Source: Cycas panzhihuaensis (taxonomy: Eukaryota; Cycadophyta). Taken from it: DNA of 64,000 nucleotides. Below, one piece after another: positions 11,083 through 21,761 of the stretch (positions are counted from its first letter, which is position 1; the number at the start of each line of letters is the position of its first letter). A program made the translations under genes and the position numbers. Location of the stretch: positions 183,651,741 to 183,715,740 of the forward strand of contig CM041465.1 in assembly GCA_023213395.1 (NCBI GenBank), given 5' to 3'. The notes under the pieces were generated by a model. That model searched no databases. It had not been told where the DNA came from and worked only from the letters and a program-made list of their open reading frames with translations.

Positions 11083-11869
11083 TTAGTGGCGAACTCATAT
11101 TCTGATTCAGCTTCTAATTACTGTAGAATCGTTCCCTCACAAACTGAACTAATTTGGAGAAATTGAAATTTATAACAAAAGTGGGAAGCATGGACATAAC
11201 ACCATATATGACCATATGGCTGGAAGTAGCATATGAAGCAAGTGATAGAGGCTGCTATGTGCATAAAACCAAAGAAGATGAAGTAAACAAAGTAAAATTA
11301 GAAGAAGACGAAGCATATGAAGAAGAATCCTAAAATGATAGATTCATAGATGCGAATAACGAACTTCTGACAAAGGCTTATGTTGAATTACAATCTGAAA
11401 TAAATATCTAACTGTTTACTGAAGCAGTCGATAAAACCATAGAGACTGCAAAACCAAATATTGTGGAGGTTGGAGCACTTGTAGCAACAAATACTGATAT
11501 CACAGTATGAAATTTGGTCAATTCCATAGACACAGATGCTGGGGCATATGGGACAAAACTTCTATTGTTATTGGGAATAAATGAAGAAATACCATGTACA
11601 AAACATTTAAAGCCCTGGAAGATCATAAAGCGCTACAAGAAGGTCATATGGAGTTAAGGTTTCAAGACCAAAAAACAGAATGAACTGGGATACATGATGT
11701 AAAAATATATGGTAACCACACATGGAAAAGAATCAAGTGGTAAGCATTGCTTCTCCTGGCATTCTGAGGATCAACTTTAGATCAGTCTCACACTGGAAGT
11801 GTTTGAAGAGGAAACACCATCAGTTTAAAATATAGAGAGTAAGGAAATCACCAAAGAAATGTATTGAGG
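11083..11869. other. AT-rich stretch, no gene recognised
   Basis: No recognisable gene or repeat. A plus-strand frame at about 11271-11651 stays readable across three stops and begins Glu/Lys-rich, but has no known motif, so it is not called. Confidence 0.5.
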
Positions 11870-12424
11870 CATGTAAAACAGGGTTAACAGGTTCAAAAAG
11901 CCAGTAGATTGGGTTTCCAAACCTGGTTCATATGCAAACCTGCTACCCAGATTTGCAACCAGGTTCACTTGAGTGTTGAATGTAGCATGTCTTGTCTCTC
12001 TCTAAAAAACCGACTTCCATTCATAGCATTTATTACATCTGTATACTCTCTATTTAAAAAATTGGCTTCCTCTCTTCAAAAACCGACTTCCATTCATAGC
12101 AATTATTACATCTATAAATAGGGCTCCCTGCCCCATTGTAAATCATCATTTTGCAAGAGACTAAAAGCTGTCATTTTTGGCTCTTAGTCGGAGGCTGTGA
12201 CTGGAGGACACTTCGTCTTGAAGAGGGATTTTTTGTAAGAATCAATATTTGTTATTTTCATTTCATACTATCTGATTTGCAAGGAATATTTGGTGTATTT
12301 CTAGAGAGTGTCTTCAGATTTGTGCATTCGGGGATCTTTATTATTGCAGTAAATTACTTTTAACTAGCATATATCTGTGTTATTTTATTGATTTGGTGTA
12401 AATTTCAATTAGAGTTCCCATAAG
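11870..12424 (+). repeat. Plus-strand Ty1/copia-type LTR remnant
   Basis: A TATAAATA box at 12113-12120 and a primer-site sequence directly downstream (12425-12437) mark this as the promoter-bearing LTR of a plus-strand element. It contains a direct repeat of about 40 bp with period 73 (near 12007 and 12080, each with ACCGACTTCCATTCATAG). The left end is uncertain. The internal region stops within about 70 bp where the minus-strand copia element begins. Confidence 0.5.
12113..12120 (+). promoter_or_regulatory. TATA box of the 11870-12424 LTR
   Basis: TATAAATA followed by a GC-richer GGGCTCCCTGCCCC, about 305 bp before the primer site, as expected for transcription starting inside a plant LTR. 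Confidence 0.5.
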
Positions 12425-12437
12425 TGGTATTAGAGCC
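12425..12437 (+). other. Primer-binding site (initiator-Met tRNA type)
   Basis: TGGTATTAGAGCC, one change from the TGGTATCAGAGCC primer site that plant Ty1/copia elements use with initiator methionine tRNA. Confidence 0.6.
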
Positions 12438-12502
12438 TAATTATTGAGGCCATTCAATTCTAAAAATCAAAGTTTTTAGCAGTCAAACTATAAATTACTA
12501 AA

Positions 12503-12822
12503 CATTTCATCTAACAGCAATGAAGACCCAACATTATAGAAATAACCATCAAAATAATATGAACATCAAATTCATATTAATGATAAAATCTCAATAATGT
12601 CATATCTCATTAAAAAACAACAATGCACAACATGTGCATATATACAAATTTCAAATAGAATCTAAATCTTACCTATGCGACATATGTGATATGAGACTTG
12701 TAACTACTGATGACTCATCACATACATTACAATATAATAATCCTAAATCTAATAATGTACAAATTTTAAGGGGAGGCTCATAGTCTAAATTATGAGCTAT
12801 AAAATAAACATTAATGTAAACA
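12503..12822 (-). repeat. Cop-M 3' LTR, truncated
   Basis: Starts TGTTTACATTAATG after the purine tract CATTAAGGGAAAG and matches the first 320 bp or so of the 5' LTR (for example the shared segment GCACATGTTGTGCATTG). It stops near 12503, well short of the 747-bp full length. Confidence 0.75.
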
Positions 12823-12839
12823 CTTTCCCTTAATGTTTA

Positions 12840-14240
12840 TTTCATTTTTTTTGACACCTAAACCATCTTGGAAAGTTTGAAATCTTTCATGTCCCAATGG
12901 TTTGGTGAAGATGTTAGTCGACTGTTCTTCTATTGACCTATACACCATCTCTATTACACCTTTTTGAATCAATTATCAAATAAAGTGATAGTGCATATCT
13001 ATGTGTTTGATGCGAGCATGGTACATAGGATTCTTCGCAATCTTCAGGGTACTATGATTGTCAGAGTACAAAATAGTTGGTTCTAATCACGATGGTCCCA
13101 TGTCCTCTAAAATTTGTCGTAGCCAAATGGCTTTAGTGGCTATGATAACTGCAGCCTTGTATTCTACTTCAATTGAAGATAAAGCAACATTTGATTGTTT
13201 TTTACTGCTCCATGTGATGGTAGCTGATCCCAAACTAAAACAATAATCAAAAGTTGACCTTTTGCTATCTGACATTCGGCACAATCAAAACTTATAAATC
13301 CTATTAACTTGAAATCATTGTTGTGATGGAATTTGAGTTCATATTGAATTGTTCATTTCAAATATTTAAAGATTCTTTTTATAGCTTTCCAATGAATTTG
13401 TTTTGGCACTGCCATAAATCTGGACACTATTCCAACTGCAAAAGAAATGTCAGGTTTGGTAATGATCAAGTATATTAGACTTTCCACCAATTGCTTGTAC
13501 AAAGTAGCATCAACATTTGTTCCACCATTTTTAGTTGATAATCAAGAACCTGTCTCCATGGGGGTTAGGTGCATGTTTACAATCATCCATTCTAAAGTTT
13601 TTCAAAATTTTCCACGTGTACTTTGCCTTTGATATGAAGACATGTTCAAGCCTTTGCCATACGCCCATTCCAAGGAATTAGTGTAAAGTTCCAAGATCTG
13701 TCATCTCAAAGAAATGACTTAGATCTTCTTTTAAGTTTGATACCATTGTGATATCATTACCTGCGATCAGTGGATCGTCAACGTACAACACCACAAACAT
13801 GATATTCTTGTTCTTTTTTTTAATGTAAAGATTTAAGTCAGCTAGAAATCTTTTAAATCCAATCTTTAAAAAGTACTGATCAATTTTTTCATACTAGGCT
13901 CAAGAAACCTGTTGTAGGCCATACAAAGCCTTTCTGAGTTGGTATACTAAGTGCTCTTGACCCTTTTCAACAAAACCAGGCAATTGCTCCACGTAGACTT
14001 CTTTGTGTAAATCCTCATTCAAAAATGTGATTTTCACATCCATTTGGTGTAGTTGCCAATTGAATTGAGCAATTATCACCATAATGATTCAAATGGTGTT
14101 CATTTTTGTAATAGGAGCTAATGTTTCTTGGTAGTCAATCCCTTCTAGTTGCTTGAAGCCTTTCGTTACAAGTCGAACTTTGTATTTATCTATAGATCCG
14201 TCTGATTTGAACTTCTTTTTGTAGATCTATTTGTTAATAC
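12840..14240 (-). pseudogene. Cop-M reverse transcriptase and RNase H, multiply broken
   Basis: Minus-strand readings give the Ty1/copia series in order: KYKVRLVTKGFKQ and GIDYQET (about 14195-14110), HQMDVK and KALYGL (14060-13910), the catalytic YVDD (about 13785), and RNase H with WSSKKQSNVALSSIEVEYKA (13230-13170) and YHARIKHIDMHYHF (13030-12980). At least six stops or frame changes interrupt it. This protein pair would copy element RNA into DNA and degrade the template strand; here it is dead. Confidence 0.8.
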
Positions 14241-14293
14241 ATGCTTATATAGTGAAGTTTTATTTGAATGCTCAATTAAATACTCTAATACCA

Positions 14294-14364
14294 TGTTATT
14301 ATTGATAAAAACACATGCACAATATAAAAATATTTAAAAAATAGATTGTTGTTCAATGCAGAGT

Positions 14365-14421
<57 letters not shown>

Positions 14422-15040
14422 CAGGTATTTTCAACCTGTATTCATAATTTATACTATTAAAATTCAACCAACAAACATTTGCAGCTTGTGAATGGTTGCT
14501 CCCCATTGAAGATAATAACTAGTTTTGTTTGTTTGGCAATACTTAGACGATTATGTTTGAAAACAACCATTATAGGGAGCGTCTTTGCATGAACACCAAC
14601 AACCTGCAATCTCACACATCATTTTAACTTGATAAAAAATTGAATTTCTTAACTTCCTATTCAATATTACAAAATTCAAACAATACTTTGAAACTACTCC
14701 AATATCGTGTACACTACTAATATTTCATCTAATAAGAATGGAGACCTAACATTATAGGATTAACCATCAAAATAACATGAACATTGAATTCATATTAATG
14801 ATAAAATCTCAATGTAACATCATCTCTCATTAAAAAACAACAATGCACAACATGTGCATATATACAAATTTCAAATAAAATCTAAATCCTACCTGTGTGA
14901 GATGTGATGTGAGAGTTGTAACCTCCAATGACTTATCAGTCGCCCTACAATATAATAATTCTAAATCTAATAATGTACAAACTTTAAGGGGAGGCTCATA
15001 ACCTAAGTTATGAGCTATAAAATAAACATTAATGTTAACA
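14294..15040 (-). repeat. Cop-M 5' LTR (747 bp) with an AT microsatellite
   Basis: Starts TGTTAACATTAATG at 15040 and ends AATAACA at 14294, directly before the primer site at 14293-14281. An (AT)n run at 14369-14419 lies near its 3' end. Confidence 0.7.
14369..14419. repeat. (AT)n microsatellite
   Basis: About 25 AT units inside the 3' part of the Cop-M 5' LTR. Confidence 0.95.
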
Positions 15041-15191
15041 CAAACACTTATTTTAGCAAAATAGAAGTTTGAAATTCTTAATTAAAAATTAGAATTCTTC
15101 TATTCAAATTTTCTTTTATATTAAGAAATTTTGAAATTCCTAGAATTCTTTATTTACAAAATAAAAAAATTACTAGTCAAAAGTCATAAAT

Positions 15192-15195
<4 letters not shown>

Positions 15196-15229
<34 letters not shown>

Positions 15230-15255
15230 TAAATAGATAGATAGATAGATAGATA
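15196..15255. repeat. Compound (TA)n(GATA)n microsatellite
   Basis: About 15 TA units followed by about seven GATA units, at the end of the first tandem copy. Confidence 0.95.
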
Positions 15256-15715
15256 TAAATATAACATTATAGGATTAACCATCAAAATAACATGAACATT
15301 GAATTCATATTAATGATAAAATCTCAATGTAACATCATCTCTCGTTAAAAAACAATAATGCACAACATGTGCATATATACAAATTTCAAATAGAATCTAA
15401 ATCCTACATGTGTGACATGATGGGAGAGTTGTAACCCCCAATGACTTATCACTCACATTACAATATAATAATCCTAAATCTAATAATGTACAAACTTTAA
15501 GAGGAGGCTCATAACCTAAGTTATGAGCTATAAAACAAACATTAATGTTAGCATGAACACTTATTTCAGCAAAACAGAAGTTTGAAATTCTTAATCAAAA
15601 ATCAAAATTCTTCTGTTAGAATTTGCTTTTGTATTAAGAAAATTTGAAATTCCTAGAATTCTATATTTAGAAAATTAGAAAAATACCAGTCAAAACTCAT
15701 AAATTATTGGATATA

Positions 15716-15738
15716 TGTGTGTGTGTGTGTGTGTGTGT
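15716..15738. repeat. (GT)n microsatellite
   Basis: About 11 GT units at the end of the second tandem copy, at the position of the TA/GATA run in the first. Confidence 0.95.
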
Positions 15739-15842
15739 TTTACAACAAGCAACACTGCAAACAACAATCTAGTAGCAAATATTAGAGGCACCTTAGTGCA
15801 AAAAAGGTTAAAATTTTTTTCCTGGAATGGAATTAGGATCCA

Positions 15843-16165
15843 AGAAAACATGCTACAAGCAATCATCGGAACAACAAATATGTCTCAAACATTATATTTT
15901 GAAGGGAGTATCAAGAATTCCAAAGTATCAGTCTTGGTTGATAGCAACAACATGCACAATTTCATTAATAGGCTAATGACAATCAAGTTGAGCCACCAAG
16001 TCAAATCACTAAAATAGTTCCAAGTAGCGATTGCTAATGGTAACAATATGCCATGTGAAGGTTTTTGTGGCAAGGTACACCTTTAGATCTTTGACTACTC
16101 TTTGAGCACATGTATGTTTGCCATGCCTAGTAGAGGTGTTGATGCAGTGCTAGGCATATAATGGC
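15843..16165 (+). pseudogene. Gyp-2 retropepsin, catalytic loop altered
   Basis: Reads LYFEGSIKNSKVSVLVDS then HNFI, the layout of a Ty3/gypsy protease with its D-S-G loop; the loop residues here are D-S-N-N, so the catalytic Gly is lost. AVLGI (about 16148-16162) marks the C-terminal end. Stops occur at 16015 and further on. Confidence 0.7.
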
Positions 16166-16444
16166 TCCAAAAATTAAAAAATATAATCATTGATTATAGA
16201 ACGTGCTTCATGAGTTTATTCCAAAAAGGGCACAAATACAAATTGCAAGCACCACCCACACCTCCTTCACATCTAGCCTCATGTCACTGCATGGAAAAGT
16301 TGCTCAAGAAAAATCCCTTAGCATATCTTAGGGCCTGTTATAAGAACTTAGTACACAATGTCCCATTTAAAGTTCAAGCTCTCATAAACTAGCACAATAG
16401 TCTTTTAAGACATTCCCAAGGGGCTAGCCCCACCTCATGACAAT

Positions 16445-17480
16445 GAACACACAATAGATTTAACCCCACGAGTGGCACTTGTACACATCCCACCTTACAA
16501 ATATCCATACCACGTCAAGAAGGAAATTGAATAAATCACCAAGGATTTGTTTAAGCAAGGGGCCATCATACCCAATTCCAGTCCCTTTGCCTCTCTAGTT
16601 ATTTCGATCAAGAAAAAGGATGGATCATATCGGATGTGTGTTGATTACCACACACTAAATAAAATAATAGTAAAAAGTAGGTATCTGATACCGCAAATTG
16701 ATATTGGTTAGATGAATTACATGGTGCCAAAGTTTTTCTCTAAAATTGATCTCCGCTCCAGATATTATCCAATTCACATCAAAGACAAGGACGTATACAA
16801 GGCAACATTGTAGACACACAAAGGGCAGTTTGAATTTTGAGTTATGCCATTCGGGTTGACTAATATGCCTGCAACTTTCTAATGCACTATAAATACAAAA
16901 TCCATTTATTGGAAAATTTGTCCTGGTATTTTTAATGACATTTTAATCTATAGTTGAACATGGGACGACCACTTAGAGCATTTGTAGGAAGTACTGCAAG
17001 TTCTAGAAGAAAACTAATTATTCACAAACAAGTCTAAATGCACTTTTGAACAAATGGAACTCGAATACTTGGGCCATATCATCATCTAAGATAGAGTTAA
17101 GATGGATCCCAAAATAGTCCAAGCCATGGTAAATTGGCCTATGCTAAGCAACATCATAAGTATCAAAAGTTTCTAGGAGCAACCAAATTCCTATGATATT
17201 TCATTAAAGAATATGCAAGCATAGCAACACCCTTGACCAGCTTCACAAGAAAGGAAGCATTCATTTGACACGATCTAACAAAAAATGCTTTCTAAGGATT
17301 AAAGAATGCCATGTTTGCAGCTCCCATTTTAAACACATTAAACTTCTATGAACCATTCATCCTGGAATGTGATGCATCCAAAGTAGGATTGAGTGGCTCT
17401 TCTTTAGAACCAACGACCCATAGCTTATGAAAGTTCGAAACTTAATGAGCAAGAAAGATTGAAACATATTTATGACAAGG
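16445..17480 (+). pseudogene. Gyp-2 reverse transcriptase and start of RNase H
   Basis: Readable motifs in order: SSPFASLVISIKKKDGSYRM (about 16577-16636), CVDYHTLNKI, FFSKIDLRS (about 16733-16760), YKATL, VMPFGLTN (about 16843-16866), FNDILIYS at about 16935, where Y-x-D-D has become F-N-D, and the connection motif LEYLGHII (about 17059-17082). LECDASKVGL (about 17365-17394) begins RNase H. More than ten stops, many at codons expected to be Gln or Trp. Confidence 0.8.
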
Positions 17481-17481
17481 A

Positions 17482-18533
17482 AATGCTTACAAGAATGCAT
17501 GCTATCCACCAATGGCAACACTACTCACTAGGTAACAAATTCTTGGCCAAGATGGATCATGATCGCCCCAAGAATGTTCAAAATGACTCTTTATCAGATG
17601 AATAACAAACATGGGTAAGTAAGCTACAATCCTTCAATTTTGGCATCATCTATAAGAAGAAAAAGGAGAACGTAGTTGTAGATGGATTATCCAGGATTCC
17701 AAAACAATCAACATGCCAGGCTATCTTAATGGTCAAACCTAATTGGGGACAAGAGTTGGCATGGCACAAGAACACAAGGAAGATCCAGCATCACAACAAA
17801 TACTCTAGAAGATTCAAGAATGAATACAAGCAAACTACAAATTGCAAAATGATTTGGTATTACATCAAGGGAAGATCTTCAACCCTCATACCTAAATACT
17901 CAAGGAGGAGTTCCTCCAAGAAGCTCACACCACACCATTGATAGGATGTATAGGCATTGACAAAAAACATTGCCAAATCCGCAATATATTTTTCTAGAAG
18001 GGATGGAAATGCTTACAATTATGCATGTATCCACCAATGGCAACAATACTTACTAGGTAACAAATTCTTGGTCAAGATGGATCATGATTGCTTGAAGAAT
18101 GTTCGAAATGACTCACTAACAAACAAATAACAAAATTGGGTAAGTAAGCTACAATCCTTCAATTTCGATATCATCTGTAAGAAGGAAAAGGAGAACGTGG
18201 TTGTAGATGGATTATCCAAAATTCTACAGCAATCGACATGTTGGGCTATCTCAGTGGTCAAACCAAATTGGACACAAGAGTTGAAACAAGAACACAAAGA
18301 AGATGTAGCATCACAATAGATACTCCAGAAGATTCACGAACAAATATAGGCAAATTATAAATTACGAAATGATATGATATTACATCAGGGGAAGATCTTC
18401 ATCCCTCATATCTCGATACTCAAGGAGAAGTTCCTCCAAGAAGCTCACACCACACCATTGATAGGACACATAAGCATTGACAGAACACATTGCCAAATCC
18501 ATAGTATATTTTTCTACAAGGGATTGAAGGCAA
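17482..18533 (+). repeat. 526-bp tandem duplication within Gyp-2
   Basis: Copy 1 is 17482-18007 and copy 2 is 18008 to about 18533; both begin AATGCTTACAA and contain GTAAGTAAGCTACAATCC, GGAAGATCTTCA and CTCACACCACACCATTGATA. The unit covers the RNase H end and integrase N-terminal part. The copies differ moderately, so both have decayed since duplication. Confidence 0.9.
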
Positions 18534-19120
18534 GCATCTACAAGTTCATCTCTGAACGCAACACTTATCAAAGAAACAAAAGAAAAAGCATCAGAATCCT
18601 AAGATTGCTTCAACCTTTACATGTGCCAAAACAAAAATGAGAAAAAATATCAATAGATTTTATTACAAGTCTACCTAGATTAGAGAGCAAGGATTCGATA
18701 ATTTGTTGTGGGGGATCAATTGACCAAGTATGCACTCTTCAAAGGTACGCAATCCATGATTAAGGCTAGCTAGGTCACCAATTTATTTATTAAAGAAATC
18801 TACAGACTGCATGGTTTTCTTAAGGTCATAGCAAGTGATCGTGACCCAAACATCACAAGCAACTTTTGCCAAGAGATGGTTTGACAGGTAGGAACTAAGT
18901 TCATGATGAGCGTAGCATATTATCCTCAAATAGATGGACAGACAAAAATAATAAATAAATGTTTGGAAGGCTATTTGCATAATTCTTTGTTGGATAAGCA
19001 ACAACACTGGCATAAGTGGTTACATCTCATTAAATGGTGGTACAACACTACCTATCAAACATAAACTAAAATGATGCCTTTTCGAGCACTACAACAAAAT
19101 GATTACAAAATAGTGGATGG
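18360..19120 (+). pseudogene. Gyp-2 integrase
   Basis: After the zinc-finger-like region (THCQIHSIFFYKG, about 18486-18524) comes SIDFITSLPRLESKDSII (about 18652-18700), the start of the Ty3 integrase core, then AYYPQIDGQTK (about 18919-18951) and the WHKWL region (about 19009-19023). Stops and shifts break every part. Integrase would join element DNA to the chromosome. Confidence 0.75.
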
Positions 19121-19150
19121 TTCTCAGGGTAGTTCTATGCCTAAGAGCCA

Positions 19151-19650
19151 AGTGTCATGATTGTACGGGTATACAGATGTAGTCAACAACATTAATTATT
19201 GCTAATTAGGGTTTTTGTGTTATGAATGGTCAAGTATCATTTTGTAAAAGTTGTACCTTTTCAAGTTTTGGCCTTGTAAAAGTGTATAAATGGGTCATTT
19301 CTCTCTTTGGTTCAATGATGAGAGCCAAACAATCAAGTCTTATGAGATACTCTCAAGGGTAAGAGTCAGGCAATCAAAGTGATGTAATCTTCTATTTGGT
19401 GATGATAATAAAATATATGAGTTATGAGCAAATACTTGTACATCTATGTGATTGACATCGGTTGCCTCTAGAATGATGATTTCTATTTTGCATGTGTGAG
19501 AATGTTGTAAGTTGCCATGTACATTTAAAATGTGTTGAAGTGCAACTGATGTTAAGAAGGTGAAGAGGGCACAGGACATGTACTTTGTCGAGCAGTTTGT
19601 AGACATTGGCAAGTCAAGTATCTGTCAACAGTTGAGTTTTTCCATGTTAC
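19151..19650 (+). repeat. Possible gypsy LTR or untranslated region
   Basis: Begins TGTCATGATTGTACGGG after the Gyp-2 integrase and contains TATAAATGGG near 19286. No second copy or primer site is visible, so ends and identity are guesses. Confidence 0.3.
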
Positions 19651-19659
19651 TGTCACATC

Positions 19660-20330
19660 TATTTAGTTAGAGGAATTCTCCAGCAAGGAAAATGAAGACC
19701 AAGCACAAGAAGATAAGGTAGAGAGCGATGGAGTAATACCCTAAGGTGAAGATGAATATACAAATGATCACTCTGGTGAAGAATCAATTATCGTGCAAGA
19801 TTCATTACAAGAGGAGCTTCATAGAGTTTGATGTCAAGACATGAAGGGAAAGAATATCGAAAATTCCATGGGAGAGGTTACATCATTGTCAACAATAGGA
19901 GGAGGTGAATAATGGAAGACAAGCATATTTTGCCAACAATGTGCACTAGTCAAATGGAACCACAAGGAACAATAACATCTTCAAAAGAAGGGATAGCAAT
20001 AACTTTATCATTTAGACTATTAAAGGCCTTGAAGATAGGATGGATCAAAGGGGAGGTAATAACAACACCTATTAACCCAAGCATGACACAAAATTTATTG
20101 GATACAGAGACTAGAAGTAGGCCAGGCTTATTCAGAAGGTTCAAAGCATAATTATCAATGCCATTAGCCAACAACGGAACTATCCAAGGGAATCACATGT
20201 GACAAAGTCAATCTAAGTATGGACAAGGTCATGTTGCAAATAGTTTTTTGCATTGTGCGTACTGAAGGTCTTCAAGTGGTATTAGGGTCACAATGGTTGC
20301 AAACCTTGGGTAAGCAGTAAGATGAACAAG
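19660..20330 (+). pseudogene. Ty3/gypsy gag-protease scrap
   Basis: An acidic stretch (EDEYTNDHSGEESIIVQDS, about 19746-19800) is followed by VVLGSQWLQTLGK (about 20277-20315), the C-terminal end of a gypsy protease. Between them frames are broken. The part beyond 20330 to 20549 is unassigned. Confidence 0.5.
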
Positions 20331-20549
20331 TTACTTTATGAGGCCATGCGCTAACCAAGAAAAGAAGTATCAACTTACGGAGACACTACAAAATCTTAGA
20401 GCAAAGTCTCATCAAGTAGGACTAGGGGTGTGGACCAATAATAAGTAACCATTAATGAAAAAGGACAACCCATGGATACCCTTGAGGACCACGTGTACAC
20501 AAGCTGAGGGAAAGCCAATTTAAATGGGAAAACATGCATCAAAAAAATA

Positions 20550-21009
20550 TGAAAACTTTTATGTTCTATTGTTATGTATTATGTAAAGGTACTTTTTCAC
20601 TTAAATGTGTAAAGTATGCACACATACTTCTCTAGTGTTGTGTTATGTTGTTACTTATGGGTAAATGGGCCCTTTACCCTTCTATTTGCATATTTGCACA
20701 TATGCATGCATGATGGACAAGTATCCACCATGTACTTGTATGCATGTTTGACACTTGTCAAACATGTAGCACCCCAAAGGGCATTCTCCTCACCCATATA
20801 TTGAGACCATTTTCCCATGTATAGTAGGAATGTATCAAATGTATTGTTATGATGTTGGGTTGAATACAGGTCAATCTTATTGGAGCTACGATCAATTCCT
20901 CCTCCTCCATTTGATATTGTGCTTATGTGCTTGATGATTGATTGTTCATTATATATGCTAATCATCCTTGTCTAGTTCTTCATTGTCCCTATATGATCCT
21001 CATTCTACA
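20550..21009 (+). repeat. Family X-like LTR, element X0
   Basis: Starts TGAAAACTTTTATG and ends CATTCTACA. It shares the family X sequence series: a GTAAAGTATGCACACAT segment, TGTTTGACACTTGTCAAACATG (inverted halves), a CCCATATATTGAGACCATT promoter-like part, and an end followed at 21013 by TGATATCAAAGCT, a decayed Met-tRNA primer site. More diverged from X1-X3 than they are from each other. Confidence 0.7.
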
Positions 21010-21761
21010 TTTTGATATCAAAGCTACTTGGTAGGGGTCTTAGTTTTAGATTTGAAGGCTAGATTTGTAGAGTTTTCATTTGGTGACGACCTTTGCAACT
21101 CGAAGGCAATCTGAGGTTGACTTGGCTCACTTTTTAAGTTTTTAACATCTCAATTTTCACTACTTTTTTCAAGTCTAACATTGAATTTTTTTTTTTAATA
21201 TTATTCTAAGATTTTGTAATGTACTAGAGGGAAAGAGAGAAATTGTTTACATTTTCCTCTATTGCGTAGACCTAATTTTGTTTGTTGTGGCATTTCTGTT
21301 AAAAAGAGTTGACCTTTTGCTCTCTTTTAAAGAGAAAATAGTCTTGCACCCTGTCGGCACTATGTTGAGCACACAATCTGTTGTCCAAACTACTATTGGG
21401 CACTCTTTTTGTTAGGCACTTGTTCTGTATTGAAAAACCCCAATTGGGTGTCCCTCTTTAAGAAAAATCATTGAGAAAGCATCCAAATCATGCATTGATT
21501 ATTGCAAACTTATTCAACATCATCAGGCAAGATTCAAGAATAGATTCTGAGGAGAAAGTCCTCTCAAATTTGTCTCAATTTGTACTTCTACCTCACACGA
21601 CTGTGCACCCAACACATAAATCAAACATCTCAAATTTGTGAAAACTGAGTTAGAACTTGCGAAATGAGTTCTAGAAATTGTTGTGTCTATTGTACAATGG
21701 AGATCAATCAGTCCTCGGGCAATAAGAATTTCAATCGATTTCATCAAATTCCGGTTGCTCG
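21010..21761 (+). mobile_element. X0 leader, cut off by Z1
   Basis: Continues from the primer site with the family X leader hallmark GACGACCTTTGC...CGAAGGCAATC (21084-21110). AT-rich and non-coding. It ends where the Z1 LTR begins at 21762; the rest of X0 is not seen. Confidence 0.65.

Larger units (their letters stand above)
12503..15040 (-). mobile_element. Internally deleted Ty1/copia element (Cop-M)
   Basis: Minus-strand order: 5' LTR 15040-14294, primer site TGGTATTAGAGTA (14293-14281), pol remnant (14240-12840), polypurine tract (12839-12823), 3' LTR 12822-12503, which is truncated. The internal region is only about 1.4 kb and lacks gag, protease and integrase, so a large deletion removed the 5' half of the coding region. 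The two LTRs match over about 320 bp. The 3' LTR breaks off where it meets the plus-strand LTR remnant, so no target duplication is visible. Confidence 0.75.
14745..15738. repeat. Tandem duplication of LTR plus flank, period about 515 bp
   Basis: Two head-to-tail copies (about 14745-15258 and 15259-15738) of a unit containing the first 300 bp of the Cop-M LTR and about 200 bp beyond its outer end. They match closely: CATTATAGGATTAACCATC occurs at 14750 and 15265, and CATTAATGTTA at 15027 and 15540. Each unit ends in a different microsatellite after CATAAATTAT. Confidence 0.85.
15741..19150 (+). mobile_element. Ty3/gypsy remnant, protease to integrase (Gyp-2)
   Basis: Plus-strand order protease, reverse transcriptase, RNase H, integrase, typical of Ty3/gypsy. 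Every domain carries stops and frame changes. No 5' LTR or gag is visible: the sequence begins right after the GT microsatellite. It contains a 526-bp tandem duplication (17482-18533). A possible LTR starts at 19151. Confidence 0.8.

Noticed and set aside
11271-11651. Plus-strand frame readable across three stops, Glu/Lys-rich at its start
   Set aside because: No motif, no homologue recognised, and low-complexity purine-rich DNA readily gives such frames.
14281-14510. ORF with a run of Tyr-Ile repeats
   Set aside because: It only translates the (AT)n microsatellite.
14369-15738. CRISPR-like or other spaced repeat array
   Set aside because: The repeats are simple-sequence tracts and tandem LTR units without regular unique spacers; the DNA is plant nuclear.
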